Source: Mercenaria mercenaria
Lineage: Eukaryota; Mollusca; Bivalvia; Venerida; Veneridae
DNA: 64,000 bases
NCBI RefSeq assembly: GCF_021730395.1
Contig: NC_069367.1
Location: 10,786,501 to 10,850,500 of the forward strand
Direction: 5' to 3'
The notes beneath the pieces were generated by a model. It was given only the letters and a program-made list of their open reading frames with translations, did no database searches and was not told the DNA's origin. Position numbers and translations under genes: made by a program. How positions within the stretch are numbered: the first letter of the stretch is position 1; every line of letters begins with the position of its first letter. Positions 21,386 through 34,214 of the stretch are shown here, in pieces.

Positions 21386-24300
21386 AGTCACCTTCGTATG
21401 ATGATTGAATGTGGTTGGTAATTTCGGAGTCAGCAGGTTAGTGGTTGAGATCGCAGTTTCATTGAGACGCACACGTGTCTCTGCTTTATAGATAGAAATA
21501 ATTTATCCGGCAGCCAAACTTAAAAGAATGATTTTATTCGGATAGTTTATGGTCTCTATTGTTTTGGAGCTCGACAGGTTAAAGGTCAAAGTTACAGCGA
21601 GCTATAGTTGTTTCATGACATAAAAGCACATTGCCTACTATATACAAATTTGATAAGATAATTACCTTAAGGTCCCTGCAATTCCATTGGTTAGTAGATC
21701 AAAGGTCAATGAGGCTGAAAATATGATAAATAGCTTAAGAAATCGTTATTTCGACTGACTGCTGTTCATCTTTGTATTAGTGTTGTCTGTGATCAACATA
21801 CCAGTTTTTGTTGGGACTAACAAGCCTGTGCAATGGGCATATGTAAGGGACAAGGTCAAAGTGATCTTGAAATTAGATATAATCGATTTCTCGATTTATT
21901 TGTGATCTAATTTCAACAAGCTTAAAAGTGCCATTTGAAATTGGTTTATCTTCCGACGTCTGTTTCAATTTGATAAATGTAAATACAAATCAGAGCAATA
22001 TCTTATTAGTATATTTTAAAAATTACAAAAGAAGCATATTTACATCCGTAAAAATCCTGCAGAGAAGGAAATTACATTCATATCTTCAAAGGGTAATTCA
22101 AAAATGTACATTAATCTTTCGCGTTAATGCACACATGAATTACAATGATTATTTAAGGTTAATGCAAGGTTAAAGCTCTCGAGACCGTTTTCTGCAAAAA
22201 CCAGTTATGGTGTGATATGAGTAGATAGGGTCATGACCCCAGTTGGGAACGTGCCCATGACTTCCATGTTGAAATGTCGAAACCTTTTAACATAATACAA
22301 CCGCTCGCCTTATGTCTTTGTTGAACTACTAGACGTGACCTATTGAGTGAATACGACAGGCAGTGATGCTCTGTCTGTTAGTTCTCTCCGTGGTCAATTT
22401 TAGAGGTAGAAGACACGCGAAGATTCCTCTCCTGACACTATTTTGGGCGAACACATGGCATGAACAAATGCAATTCAGCAATCAAAACTGAAATAATTCG
22501 ACCTCTGAAAAATTGATTTCTTGGCACTGCAATCACTTTTATATTAAAGCAAGCTTACTCGAATTAAAGTTATTTTGCGATAAAATTTTGTGTTCCGTCA
22601 ACAGAACATCTAGCCACACATGTACAGTAGAACCCCGCTAATAAGACCACCGACGGTTTCTTTTAGAAGTGATCTCAGTAGTTGGGTGGTGTTAATATTG
22701 GGGGAAGTCGTCCAACACACACGTAAGGTCAAAATGTGTAATGTATCGAGGAATTTTATGTCGTTTAATTATGTCTTTTAAATTTATATTTCCATATAAC
22801 TGCTTTAATATTCAACAAAAACCAGAAAAATTTATTGTTTGCACTAATAAAGGATTTGTTTGAAACAAAACAACACTTACTGCTAGACCTCCTTTGATCA
22901 CAAACTGTCGGTCATATAAAAAAGTAGTTTACACATCAAACTTACCAATAAAACCATATGCTTATGAAAACTTAATTATCTGGTGCTCGATAATAATTTC
23001 TTAATTACAAACAATATTATTGTTACCTTTAGAAGAGGAAACGCTTTAAATAACAATTAACAACAAACAAATCTATCCACCATTTATACACTTAATGCCA
23101 AAAATCAATAATTTACCGCAAATCGTCTCTAATGTAGTAAAATTGTGTAGCGTTCAAATAAATGTTGATTAACTACTTCACTTTGACAGTGCAATAAGAT
23201 GTTCGGCTGCTACAGCACAACGCCGTTAGGTAAACTTTTAAAAAGTTCGAATGCATCTGGTATTCTTCCTCAAAATGATTGTTAGACACGTGTATATAAA
23301 ATTTGCAAATGGAGTGAGGAAAATGATCATGTATTCACGTGTTCATTGATCAGTATTGTCTATAACTTATTATATGCCTAGAAGGAGAGATATTGTTCAA
23401 GGTACTGAAAGGAGTCAATGCTGTTCGAAAATTGTAATAGGCGGCGTAGTCAGGGTAAATTCTATGTATATCATCGTTTTAGAAAGTATATGCCAAAACC
23501 AAATTGAGTAAGCAGTGGAACTATGAATATTTACATTGTGTATTAATCTAAACTCAATATAAGAAAACATGTACAGATAATTGTGATGCGTATATTAAAT
23601 TTGAAAATGCATGCCTTGCTTCGAAAGTGGTTCGACTGGAGATGATACCGAGTAATGTCGATGAGGCATTTGTAACAATATAATTATGAACAATGGTTGC
23701 GTTGTATGCAAGATGCTACTCAGCCTGTTAATATAAAATGCCTGGTACCGGGTTACTTGAATAAAATAATGAAGCAGTCGTTAATTCTTTAATATTTGTA
23801 TCTTGTGTCTTTTATGTTCAACCACTGCTCTTTTATTTGTAGCTGTTTTTACGCTTCAAATACTGACATTCTTAGCCAACGTTCCCGTTCTTTTTTATCC
23901 AAGAGGAGCCTCCAGTTGAGCAAGCTGAATACAAAAGAGAAAACAAAACAAAATGACGTTTGACGTCACATGTAGAACATCTCATCTTTGTTACTTTTAG
24001 TTAGAGATACGTTTAGTATGGTTCAATTGCACCTGAAATCTGCGCAACGAACAATGAACTAAAAAATTAATTATAATTTCATTGCATCTTGTAAATAATT
24101 TATTTTGTAACATTAGAAATGTGTTGTTTTCAACGAAAACAGCAAAACAAAAATAATATTGGAGGTCAAAGGTCATGTCAGATTTTGTCCGGCCCATAAC
24201 TTTGACATGCAATTAGGAATCTTGTTTATATTTTACATTAATGTTTATTTCAATAAGACGGGTGCCATATGCAAACACCAGGCTTCTGTCTAAAAAGGTC

Positions 24301-24779
24301 AAGATCACCGTTAGGGATTAAAGGGTGGGCTCGACATGTTGCCCGCTGGGATCTAGTTTGTTCTTATTTTCTCGTTGCATGGAGTTATTGCTCTTTATTT
24401 GATCAAACAATAAAAGTTTATGCTTAATTTATGTTGAAATGTACTTGACCTTGAGTTATAAAACATTAGAAGATTGTTTAAAAGTCTATGCAGTTTTGCA
24501 TCAGGTCTTCTCTTTGGGATTTTACTCAACCAGGCCGAAGCTATGACCCTTGACTAAGTGAAAAATGCACATAGAGTTCTTAAAAGTGTGTGTTGCAAAC
24601 ATCTTTAAAGACATTATTATAAACATTCTGACATAAAAGCGTGTACAGTTTGGACACACATCTAGTTCTTATGTGGATTGATGCATCAAAGTTTCTTATT
24701 TTTTATTCAATAGAATTAGAAACTTTTATTGTTCTACTGTTTTCGTATAAATAACACGTGTTGTACAAGATCGACTTAC
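21386..24779. other. No gene recognised
   Basis: Between 21,540 and 21,930 diverged pieces with AAAGGTCAAAG or AAGGTCAAAGT recur, suggesting an old tandem repeat. AGTAGAACCCCGCTAATAAG at 22,626 looks like one end of a pogo/Tigger-type inverted repeat, but no partner end was found. The rest is unremarkable. The C-terminal exon of lipocalin gene B is expected somewhere below 24,780 but was not identified. Confidence 0.4.
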
Positions 24780-26045
24780 GTTTATCATTAGATATCCTCC
24801 TCAGTTGGTTAACAGAGATTCCCCACGTATTTTGCAGAACCGTTTCTATGCGTCTCAGTACTTTCGGAATTGGGTTTAGTTCTCTAGTCTTTACATATAC
24901 AGAAGGATCTTCACATAGTCCATCATTAAATACTGACCACTTTGTGCATCCCCAATTTATAGCAAAGCTTGTATAGTCCGTTGCAACCAAGATTATCTTA
25001 CCACTCCAGTTATTACCTAAACATTGAGACAAAAATATGGCAATCAATACAAGATAACACATCTGCCCCAGTCATAGTGTCATGTTTTAACCGATACGTT
25101 GTGCCCCGGTTTTGACATGCAGGTTTTGTAAAATTCCATCATGTGCTTGCCACGTTATAGCCAGGCTCTCCCGTTATGATAGGATCGACAGGTGACAATG
25201 AATATCGAAGACATGGGCAGCCACACTGCCTGAATTACCAAGCTATACGTGGCAGCCAGATCTTAACTTCATGACTACTTCATTACAAACGGGTACATAT
25301 GCACATCGCATACTGGTATACCTCAACATTACAATTTTATAAAAAGCATGACACAAAGGGACGTAATCTGTGTTAATAATGACTATTCCACCGCCTTTAT
25401 CAGCCTCTTTGATAATTATAGTTTTCTCCTCTGTTAACAATTTTATTGCTTTGCGATTTTTTTTAAAAGATGTTATGATGTACATTTTGGTTCAACAGTC
25501 GGAGTAACATTGTACAATAATGTTTGTGTATTGTTCAGAAGGCAATTACACATGTTCGAAACTTTAGGCATGAGAGTTTACTAAACACCTTACGTTAACC
25601 CGTCACGTACATATGAATCGGGAAAGGAAAATGATTAATGACTTATAAACTGAAATGAAGTCAATAAATCTTAACCAACAAGATCTTTGCCCATAAAAAC
25701 ACCAGGCCCTCTGACAATAACTATTGATGTAACGGTATTACACAGGTCATGGCTTCTGAAAAGAAAAACAAATAAGACTTAATTGTATTTTATGAAAATT
25801 CTGTTTGCTACATGTACAGATAATGTCAAAGACTTTTTATTTCGCAATTTGTCATTGTTGTTCTTTTTACTTAAAAAGTCCATGTTAATGTTTGTATCAT
25901 GTTTCACATAAACCTACCTCATTGTTTCATGTAATAAAATGTTGTTTCCTTGTAGTTCTCGAACCTGCATATAATTTGTGAACTCCTCAGCTACGGCCCA
26001 ACTACAAGGATCTATATGAAACTGGTAAAACCAAGGACCAAGTGT
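24780..26045 (-). CDS. Lipocalin (apolipoprotein-D-like) gene B, exons 2-4
   Basis: Same family and exon plan as gene A. Minus-strand exons are 26,045-25,918 (128 nt), 25,755-25,676 (80 nt) and 25,016-24,780 (237 nt, one codon longer: FNDGLCEDP). Exon 2 gives TLGPWFYQFHIDPCSWAVAE with the GxW motif and the cysteine that gene A lacks. Exon 3 gives DLCNTVTSI and GPGVFMGKDLV. Exon 4 gives NNWSGKIILVATDYTSF, WGCTKWSVF and RRIETVLQNTWGISVNQLRR. The exon-3 donor is GTTAAG, weaker than its paralogues. Exon 4 ends at GTAAGTCG. No signal-peptide exon like that of A or C was seen; a 41-nt AG/GT-flanked piece at 27,528-27,568 (KIDVIVKENPTIQ, in phase) is a tentative preceding exon. The exons are open, but the gene may be partial. 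Confidence 0.8.
25340..25490 (-). mobile_element. Penelope-like element fragment in gene B intron 3
   Basis: The minus-strand reading KAIKLLTEEKTIIIKEADKG followed by GGIVIINTDYV carries the DKGGGIVI-type motif found just before the reverse transcriptase core of Penelope-like elements. The following Y..L..DP part is not present, so this is a short piece. It sits between exons 3 and 4 of lipocalin gene B. Confidence 0.6.
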
Positions 26046-26222
26046 CTGAAATGTAATTTAATTTGAACACTTTTTACAACAATCTTCATGCAAATCTGTC
26101 TACAGAGAAATTACATGAGTCTGTATCTTGTGATTCATTTAGTACGTTTTGCTCAAAGTCCGTTTTCTAAAAGAAAATTTAAATGGCATTATATGAGTAT
26201 ATAGCAAAACTAAGCAATATGA

Positions 26223-26452
26223 GGGGCCTCCATGGCCGGGTGGTTAAGGTCGCAGATTTCAAATTAATTGTCCCTCTCCGATGTTGGTTCGAGCCCTACT
26301 CGGGGCGTTGAATTCTTCATGTGAGGAATCCATCCAGCTGGCTTACGAAAGGTCGGTGGTTCCACCAATGTGCCTGTGATGAAATAATGCCCACATTGGA
26401 TCGAAGCAGAAAAGTTGCAATATCACAATAATTGTGAAGGTACGACGTTAAA
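26223..26452 (+). mobile_element. tRNA-derived SINE, near full length
   Basis: The head has a tRNA-Leu/Ser-like A box (GGCCGGGTGGTTAAGG) and B box (GGTTCGAGCCC), the internal pol III promoter. The body contains GTTGAATTCTTCATGTGAGG, CAGCTGGCTTACG and GGTCGGTGGTTCCACCAA. The body is shared with 35,628-35,892 and with fragments at 6.7 and 39.2 kb. The conserved central domain resembles the V-SINE type reported from molluscs (RUDI-like); that name is from memory. The tail ends near GGTACGACGTTAAAC. Confidence 0.8.
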
Positions 26453-26479
26453 CTGATTTGTATCAAATTTGGACCTGTG

Positions 26480-26950
26480 TTTTAGTAGTTGGCGTTTTTG
26501 TTTTCAATTTTAGCTTTGGTCGCTTTGTTTGTTTTGACGAGTCTGACTAATATGACTTCTTATGGTAAACCGTTACCGAAGGTAAACCGTCACCGAAGGA
26601 ATATTTCTGTGAAATCATTTCCAAATAGGACAAACCGTTTACAAGACTGCGTTGTTTGTGCCGTGTGGCGGCCGTAAAAAGTCTCCCCGTACATTCAATC
26701 AGGGCTGTTATATTTCGATCTCCTCAGATCGTTCAGGACGACTTTTATGTCGTGTTACTGGTACTGTTTAGTTTCTCAGTATGAACATTTCGGCCTGGGT
26801 GGTTCAAATACTCCCGCTTTCATGGCTATGGGTATTGCTTAATCACCCCTTGGATATGGTGCCTGCTTTTTAATTTTGTCTTTTGGCAGTTCCTGTGATA
26901 TGCAGGCTCCATAACCTCAAACCCTCTCTCATTGTGCAACACCGATTCAT
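26480..26950. other. Unassigned block with a small hydrophobic-start ORF
   Basis: A 62-codon plus-strand ORF (26,489-26,677) begins MAFLFSILALVALFVLTS and so looks like a signal peptide, then continues into a basic stretch. The sequence around it is richer in G/C than its surroundings and runs directly on from the SINE. I suspect repeat-derived DNA rather than a gene, and no family is recognised. Confidence 0.25.
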
Positions 26951-27649
26951 AACTAACTAGTGGTACCTTTTAGTTCCTTGCGGATACACTAGCATTTAAT
27001 AAAATAATTAATTGAAGTTTTTAGTGTACTGTAAGGTTTTTCTTCATTAAAACACTCTCTTCAACTTTGTACATTCGAGATTGCTTTGAAATAAAAAAGC
27101 AGATTTAAGAAACAAATAATGAAAATTAAATGGATTTCACTTTGAATTGACATTCTCATTGCCTCCACTTTTTTGACAATCTGTGCTTCCACTTTGTACT
27201 CACAATTCAGTTGCTCCCATTCCTTCTTTCACTTTGTAGTTACATTCACATTGCATTGCTTTCTGCTTTTGTTTACAATCCCATTACTTTCCATTTGTAT
27301 TAAAAACAATCATTGCTTCACTTTTTGATTTGTAATGTCCATTGCTTCCACTTTTTATTTATCAATAGTACGTTTTTATAAATTTGGCTTGAATCTAGAA
27401 ACGTGACCTTTTAAGCCAATAGTGCCCTACTCGAGTGATGTTTCAGTACCATTCACTAGTCGAAAATCGTCTTTTTAACTCATTCAAAACAGTCAAGAAA
27501 TAATGAAATAATGAGCAAAAATATTACCTGAATCGTGGGATTTTCTTTCACAATCACGTCTATTTTTCCTGAATATTACAAAATGCAAGAACTGTTTTTT
27601 GTTGCTGTTCTACTTACAAGATAGGTGCAGTTTATGACAACGTATCACT
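26951..27649. other. No gene recognised; short diverged tandem repeat
   Basis: At 27,140-27,360 the motif CATTGC(TT)CCACTTT recurs about six times at irregular spacing (20-50 bp). A possible 41-nt exon of lipocalin gene B lies at 27,528-27,568 on the minus strand. Confidence 0.4.
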
Positions 27650-27855
27650 CTTATTAAATTGTTTAACCCTTAGCCTGCTAAATTTTGTAAAATGGACTGT
27701 TCCATCATTCAGTTTGGGCAATACCATTTATTATTCGAAGGGATGTTCGGTGAAAATTTACCAACTGAATAGCGAACAGTTCAGACCATGATCAGCCTTC
27801 ACGGATGTGCAGGCTGATCTTGGTCTGCACTGGTCGCAAAGGCAAAACCAATCGC
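27650..27855 (+). repeat. Dispersed short repeat (hairpin family)
   Basis: The block TTAGCCTGCTAAATTTTG, AATGGACTGTTCCATCATTC, TTTGGGCAATACCATTTATT, then CAGACCATGATCAGCC and CACGGATGTGCAGGCTGATC is shared with 11,365-11,495 (inverse). The second half is self-complementary (GATCAGCC with GGCTGATC). It is non-coding and likely a non-autonomous element. Confidence 0.6.
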
Positions 27856-28796
27856 CAATTACATTTATTTAAATTCAAATCAGGCTAAACAGTAATGATA
27901 CATAATTATGCAAATAAAAACCAAAACTTAAATGTAAAGATGAAATACATTTAGATGCATACAAATCGAAGCTAGACACATCGTTTACGTATTTAAATAA
28001 CATTCATTTATCAAAATGTACTAGGGCAGAATTTTGATAAGCTTTGTTACGTTTCAGTGTGAATATGTATTTATCTATAGCCCTTACACTAGTTGTTTTT
28101 GCAAACATTATAAAATCACCATTGCAACAAAACATATTATGTGATGAAGGTAATTATTACAAGCATTAGAGCATGTGACCAACCAAGTATAAAAATAGCA
28201 TACTTTAGACTATTGCATATTTGATAATTACCGAAATTTCATATAAATCATCTACGTTTTTGTTATAAAATCGAGTGTTTTGTAATTAACTTTTGTATAA
28301 TTTGAGAATGTTTATTTAAGACATTGTTAGCAACAGGCAACTTCCACGGAGGTGACAAATAATAGTACCTAGCATTATATGTAACACATTTTAGTATTGA
28401 TGGCGACCTACTTCTAAACACTAATTTACTAATAATATAAAGAATGACCATGTTTTAATATATTTATACACGACGAAGATATATGTACATGTATTCTATG
28501 AGAACTATAGCCAGCAGAAAAATATGTAGATGGGCTCTGGTAATAATGTCATCTCTGTGTCATAACACACCATCACAACAGGGCACTTTTGCATGAACTT
28601 AAATCCTTGGATGAAGATATCAACCAAGTTGTTGCATTTCCACTATTTCAGGAAGAGGATTTCAAATACGTACAATTATATTATTGTTTATGTAACTGCC
28701 TATGATCAAAACACAGCACAACACATATTTAGATGTATTTATATGGAACGCATGCATACTGTCCTGACATGATGATTATAAGTTTTCCAACCTAGT
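27856..28796. other. No gene recognised
   Basis: AT-rich; nothing with terminal repeats, tRNA-like boxes or credible coding was seen. Confidence 0.4.
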
Positions 28797-29180
28797 CGGT
28801 ACAAATTATAATTTGTCTTGTAGATAAAGAAATTTGTTATTTAAATTCACTCGCTGTTCAGTTCATTTCTTAGTCTGTGATATACATTTGATTGTTTCAG
28901 TTGTCCAATTATTAGTTGGTCATGTGCATTTTCCAATATATTGGATACAAATCACAATTTATCGTTTAGACAAAGCAGCTTGTTATGTTCATTTACAAGT
29001 TTGTCTGGTACATTTCGTAGTATATGTTGTACCTTTACTAGGTTTATCCCGTCCGATTAATAGTTCGCTAAATGTATTTTGAATATATTCCGTACAAAAC
29101 ATAATGTATTGTCTAGATAAAACGGTTCCTTGTGTACATGTACCAGTTCATCCAGTACATTTCCATAAAACCATTAATTT
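28797..29180. repeat. Tandem repeat, about 145 bp x 3 (diverged)
   Basis: Three successive units begin near 28,797, 28,941 and 29,089 with TACAAATTATAATTTGTC, TACAAATCACAATTTATCG and TACAAAACATAATGTATTG. Each continues with TAGAYAAA, a TTGT stretch and a TTCA..ACA part. The short ORF across it is the repeat translated. Confidence 0.6.
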
Positions 29181-29924
29181 GAATGAGTTGAAGAAACAAG
29201 TGTGGTAAATAGAAAATTATGTCTATTCTAAAGCACAGAAAACTTCATGTTCTGTCCTTTTAAAAACCATTTCATTTCGCGATATCTGAATCGTTTTGAA
29301 ACTGTGTCTTTCATCCCGTTTCCTGTTATATCCTTTATCTTTCACGTAGATGAAATGATCCCACAACAAACTGCATAGCAACAAATATGTTGACTGTTTA
29401 TTTTGTTTTTTTTTTTATTAAATATTTTTATTTCTCTATGTTCACAAAGAAATATTTTCATTTTCCACACACACACACATGTATACCTGAACAAAAACAA
29501 CAGCAATATAAAAACATACACACATCCATACATATAATTATGCATATGCACACACCCACACACTCACACACGACTGTATTCACAAAAATATGCATATGCA
29601 GATATCAGCAGGTATAAGGATAATGAAAAAAGAATTACAAAAAAAGAAAAGAAGATACATCTACCGCAACTCTTTAAGTTTTGTTTTTGTTTTTTATAAT
29701 ATTTAATTTAAAACGACTGCATAGGATAGGATATCTTTCCATTTCTGATAATGTTTTTCTATTTTGTTTATGACAATTTGACTAAGTCTCCTAAACAGGA
29801 GTTCGAACTAATCTTGGCATAATCTCTCCCTAGACAGAGCTATATTTCTTCCATTTCTGAAGCTATAATAAGAAAACCTGATTCTACTACAGCGAAATAG
29901 CAGTCATTTTGTGATGACACTTCA
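29181..29924. other. No gene; CA-rich simple repeat
   Basis: Broken CACA/CATA runs at about 29,465-29,575 and a T run at 29,405-29,420. The ORFs on both strands here come from the simple repeat. Confidence 0.5.
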
Positions 29925-30013
29925 TCTTCATCTTCACGATTTCTCCTTCGTGAATTCACGAATTCACGATTTCTGCTTCCTCATTTCACGATTTCCACTT
30001 CACGAATTCACTA

Positions 30014-33000
30014 CTGCATGCACATGCCATTAAAAGGGTCATGAAATTGGCCTTATTTTTTTCAAACGTTTTAAACAGAGTTTTAACAGGTCACCATTAA
30101 AATTCACCCATTAGTTTTTACTATTTAATGGGATTTTCATGATCATAGTTTTAACGCCATACATTAAAAACCCATGAAATATGTATATTAAAACCCTGGT
30201 AAAATATACCTTGTTAAAATGACTTTGATGGCCATGAAAAGCTACTTAAAATAAACGGTTAAAATAAGTTAACAGGCTCCTTAAAACTCCGTGAAAATAT
30301 TTAATTGGCATGAAATTAATGTGCCATTAAGAAAATACCCCTTAAATCCCCATTAATTAGTAAGAACTAATGGGGCCATTAATTCTTTTAATACTCTGTT
30401 AATGCCCGTTAATTATTAAAAAATTGATTAATGGTCTCATTAAATATGCCAGATTCAATTTTAATGGGTTCGTAATATTTTAATAGTATATCAAATTAAG
30501 GGCCATGGAAATTTGCCATAATAATTAGATCTTAAGATAATCAACTTCATATTTATTTTTGCCGTATTGATTTGAACTACGTAATACTACACGTGTAATA
30601 GTATCTATACATATGTACTGTTTTGTAAAATGCTAGAAGAATATTTGTTTCTTCTTTTCTCTCTCATTATTTTGTAATATAAACACATGTAAAAGCCTCG
30701 TACATATTGTCATATTGTATCCTTATTCTGTCATACGTTCATATGAAATGAGACAAGAGCTCGTCGAACACGAAATGCCCCCCTTGATGCATTCAGTAAT
30801 TGCACAAGGAACAGAAATTATATTTTCACTGTAAACAAAAGTTCTACCATTCTGGTTACATCTGACTTTGACCTTTAACCTATTAACCTAACAAGAGATT
30901 ACAGAGTGATCTTGGCGCCATCCACTGAGCCATTTTAGAATGTTCCAAATTTCAAGACCAGCTCAAGGTCAAAATCAAGGTAAAATTCCATTTTGGTACA
31001 AAACAATGTGTATGTGGTCCAAATTTGAAAGCTGTGGCTTGAGAAAAGTGAACGTAGGTCACGAGATCAATTTCAAGGTCAAAGTTTATTTCGGTAGACA
31101 GAACTTTGCATGTGCTTCAAATTTGGAGGTTGTAGCTTGAGAAATGTGAAAGTAGGTTATAGGTAAAAATCAATGTCAAATTTCAATTCAGAACACAAAA
31201 ATATGCATGCGGTCCAAATTTGAAGCCTGTAGCTAGAGAAATGTGAAAGTAGGTCACTAGGTCAAAATCAAGGTCAAATATTATATCGAAACACATAACT
31301 ATGCAAGTGGTTCAAATTCGAAGCCTGTACCTTCAGATATGTGAAAGTAGGTCACTAGGTCAATCTCAAGATCAAAGTTCATTTCAGTACATAAAACTAT
31401 GCTCGTGGTTCAAATTTGAAGGCTGTATCTTGAGAAATGTGAAAGTAGGTCACTAAATTAAAATCAAGGTCAATTTTTTTTTTGAACAAAAAACTGTGCA
31501 TGTGATCCAGATTTGAAGCCTGTACCTTCAAAAATGTGAAAGTAGGTCGCTAGGTCAATAACAAGGTCAAAGATTTTTCGGTACACAAACCTTTGCATAT
31601 GGTCCAAATTTGAAGGCTGTAGCTACAGAAATGTGAAAGTAGGTCACTAGGTTAAGATCAAGGTCAACTCATGTCAAGGGTCATCTTGCCATTCAAAACT
31701 ATACATGTGGTCCAAATTTGAATGATTTAAGTTATGGACATGAAGATTCCAAGGTTTTCCCTATATAACATGTTTAAGTCTATATGAACCATATGACCCC
31801 TGGGGCGGGGCCATATTTGACCCTAGAGGGATAATTTGAACAAACTTGGTAGAGAACCACTAGATGATGCTACATGACAAAATATCAAAGCCATAGTCTT
31901 TGTGGTTTGGACAAGAAGATTTTCAAAGTTTTTCCCTATATAAGTCTATGTAAACCATGTGACCCCCAGGGCGGAGCCATATTTGATCATTCGGGAATAA
32001 TTTGAACAATCTTAGTAGAGGACCACTAGATGATGTCATATACAAAATATCAAAGCCCTAGGCCCTGTTGTTTTGGACAAGAGGTTTTCCAAAGTTTTTT
32101 CCTATATAAGTCTATATAAACCATGTGACCCTCGGGGTGGGGCTATATTTGACCCCAGGGAAATAATTTGAACATTCTTAGTAGAGGACCACTAGAATTT
32201 ACTACATACCAAATATCAAAGCCCTAGGCCCTATGGTTTTGGACATGATGATCAGAAACCGTTTAGCTGTTCCTGGCCAATGTGACCTTGACCTTTGACC
32301 TAATGACCTCAAAATCGACAGGGGTCATCTGCTGGTCATGGCCAACCTAACTATTAATTTTCCTGACACTAGACCCAAGCATTCTTGAGTTATTGCCTGG
32401 AAATCATTTTACTGTTCCTGGTCACTGTGACCTTGACCTTTGACATACTGACCTCAAAATCAATAGAGTTCATCTGCTGGTCATGGCCAACCTTCTTGTC
32501 AACTTTCGTGACCTTAGGCCTAAGCGTTCTTGAGTTATTATCCGGAAACCGTTTTACTGTTCAGTGTCACTGTGACCTTGACCTTTAATATACTGACCTC
32601 AAAATCAATAGGAGTCATTTGCTGGTCATTACCAACCTCCCTATTAACTTTCATGATCCTAGACCTAAGTGTTCTTGAGTTATCATCCGGAAACCGTTTT
32701 ACTATTCAGGATCACTGTGACCTTGACCTTTGACATACAGACCTCAAAATCAATAGGGGTCATCTGCTGGTGATGACCAACCTCCCTATCAACGTTCATG
32801 ATCCTAGGCCCAAGCGTTCTTGAGTTATCATCCGGAAACAGATTGGTCTACATTCCGACCGACCGACCGACCGACCGACATCTGCAAAACAATATACCTC
32901 TCCTTCTTCGAAGGGGGGCATAAACATAAATGGATTTTGTATTGTATTGTTTTGTACTGAGAAAGGTTTACAGGTACCGGTTTAATAGATCAAGTGACCA

Positions 33001-34214
33001 TGTGGGTAGTTTTAACTATTCAACATTATAATATTGACCAACATTCTGACCAAATTTTATTGGAACAGACATTAGGCATCAGGTGTATTCAAAAAGCAAC
33101 TGTTGATGACAATGTCAGCGCACAATGGGCAATCACAACTTAGCTCTACTTCAGTACTTTGTGCTCAGGTGCATGCACTTAAACAGCTAAGAGCAAATGT
33201 TTGAGGGATTGCATCACAAGTTCCCCACTCCCCAGTCAAGCGTACCACACTCTTTGATTTATCGGAACGAAGAACTGCCCATGCCCCAAATGAATTTAAG
33301 TCAGACTGTAAATCTTCACAATCATGTGTACTGTTCACTTCTCTATAAACCTTAGTTTCTACTCAAGGATTGGAAAATTAATTTGAAAATCTAAACTGGT
33401 CTGAGCACATTTTATAATGTAAATTCCTTTCCCCACCATTTTTCTTATACAAATGCTAATTATTTGGACAGGAAAAACAAAAAACAGAAAAGTTGCATGC
33501 ATCAATACATATTTACCTTTACCAAAATTTTGTAGATTGATGTTATCAAATAAGTTAATATGTTTTCATCCGACTTTCATTGAAATAAATCCGATTTTTT
33601 GTAAGAACACAATTTGGCAAACATTTGAAAAACAATGGCGTAACTGCATCAAGGGGAAATAACTTTAATGCAACTAAATATAACATCATGATATATTATA
33701 GATAATGTGTGCATAGTATGTATTTATTGTGATTAAAGTCCATTTTAGAACAATATGGGACTGGAATTATAAGCATTCAATGGGAGTGCAAGCCAAAAAC
33801 CAAAAAAAGAAAATATACGAATCACATTTTACAGAATGAAGGATTTAATGGGCATCACATTGCTGTTAAGGGCCATTAAGTTTACTCTTAAATGAAATCG
33901 TACAGAACCTGAACATTTAATGGGCATTAAAACAATTTTAAGGGCTATGAATAATTCTGTTAAATTCAAAATATACAGAATTTCACTATTTTTTCAAAGC
34001 CAATAACTTTTTTAGCTACCAAACCAAATTTTTAATGGCATGATTCATGGTAAAACATGGGTGTTTTAATGGTATTTTAACATGTAACCCATTAATATTG
34101 TGAAACCTGTTAAATAAAGTTATGCAAGAATTAATGGGGTTAATTAACGGTTTTTCCTATTTTAATGGGTATTTTACAGGGTTTTAAATCATGTTTAATG
34201 GTATGTGCATCCAG
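30014..34214. mobile_element. 4.2-kb TA-flanked inverted-repeat element
   Basis: The ends are inverted copies of about 22 bp: left CTGCATGCACATGCCATTAA, right reverse-complemented CTGGATGCACATACCATTAA. Each is flanked by TA, the target duplication typical of the Tc1/mariner group and some other cut-and-paste transposons. Both subterminal regions (30,050-30,480 and 33,840-34,190) are dense in TTAATGGGCATTAA-type motifs in both orientations. No transposase is visible, so it is non-autonomous. It carries the composite tandem block at 30,745-32,925 and interrupts the foldback minisatellite. Confidence 0.7.
30745..32925. repeat. Composite block of three tandem arrays
   Basis: Array 1 (about 30,940-31,700): a 97-98-bp unit with AAATGTGAAAGTAGGTCACT; anchors at 31,146, 31,243, 31,341, 31,439, 31,536 and 31,633. 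Array 2 (about 31,750-32,260): a unit of about 170 bp with CCTATATAAGTCTATATAAAC and TATTTGACCC. Array 3 (32,281-32,850): a 145-bp unit with TGTGACCTTGACCTTTGAC; anchors at 32,281, 32,426, 32,571 and 32,716, exactly 145 bp apart. A GACC microsatellite follows at 32,857-32,879. The ends carry inverted ATGCCCCCCTT (30,775) and AAGGGGGGCAT (32,911). No ORF is credible; those present are the repeats translated. Confidence 0.8.

Noticed and set aside
26489-26677. Small ORF with a signal-peptide-like start
   Set aside because: The first bases continue directly from SINE-adjacent DNA, the block looks repetitive, and no family is recognised.
32385-32733. Two similar 67-codon ORFs (MSYCLEIILLF / MSYYPETVLLF)
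   Set aside because: They are the same 145-bp tandem unit read twice, not duplicated genes.
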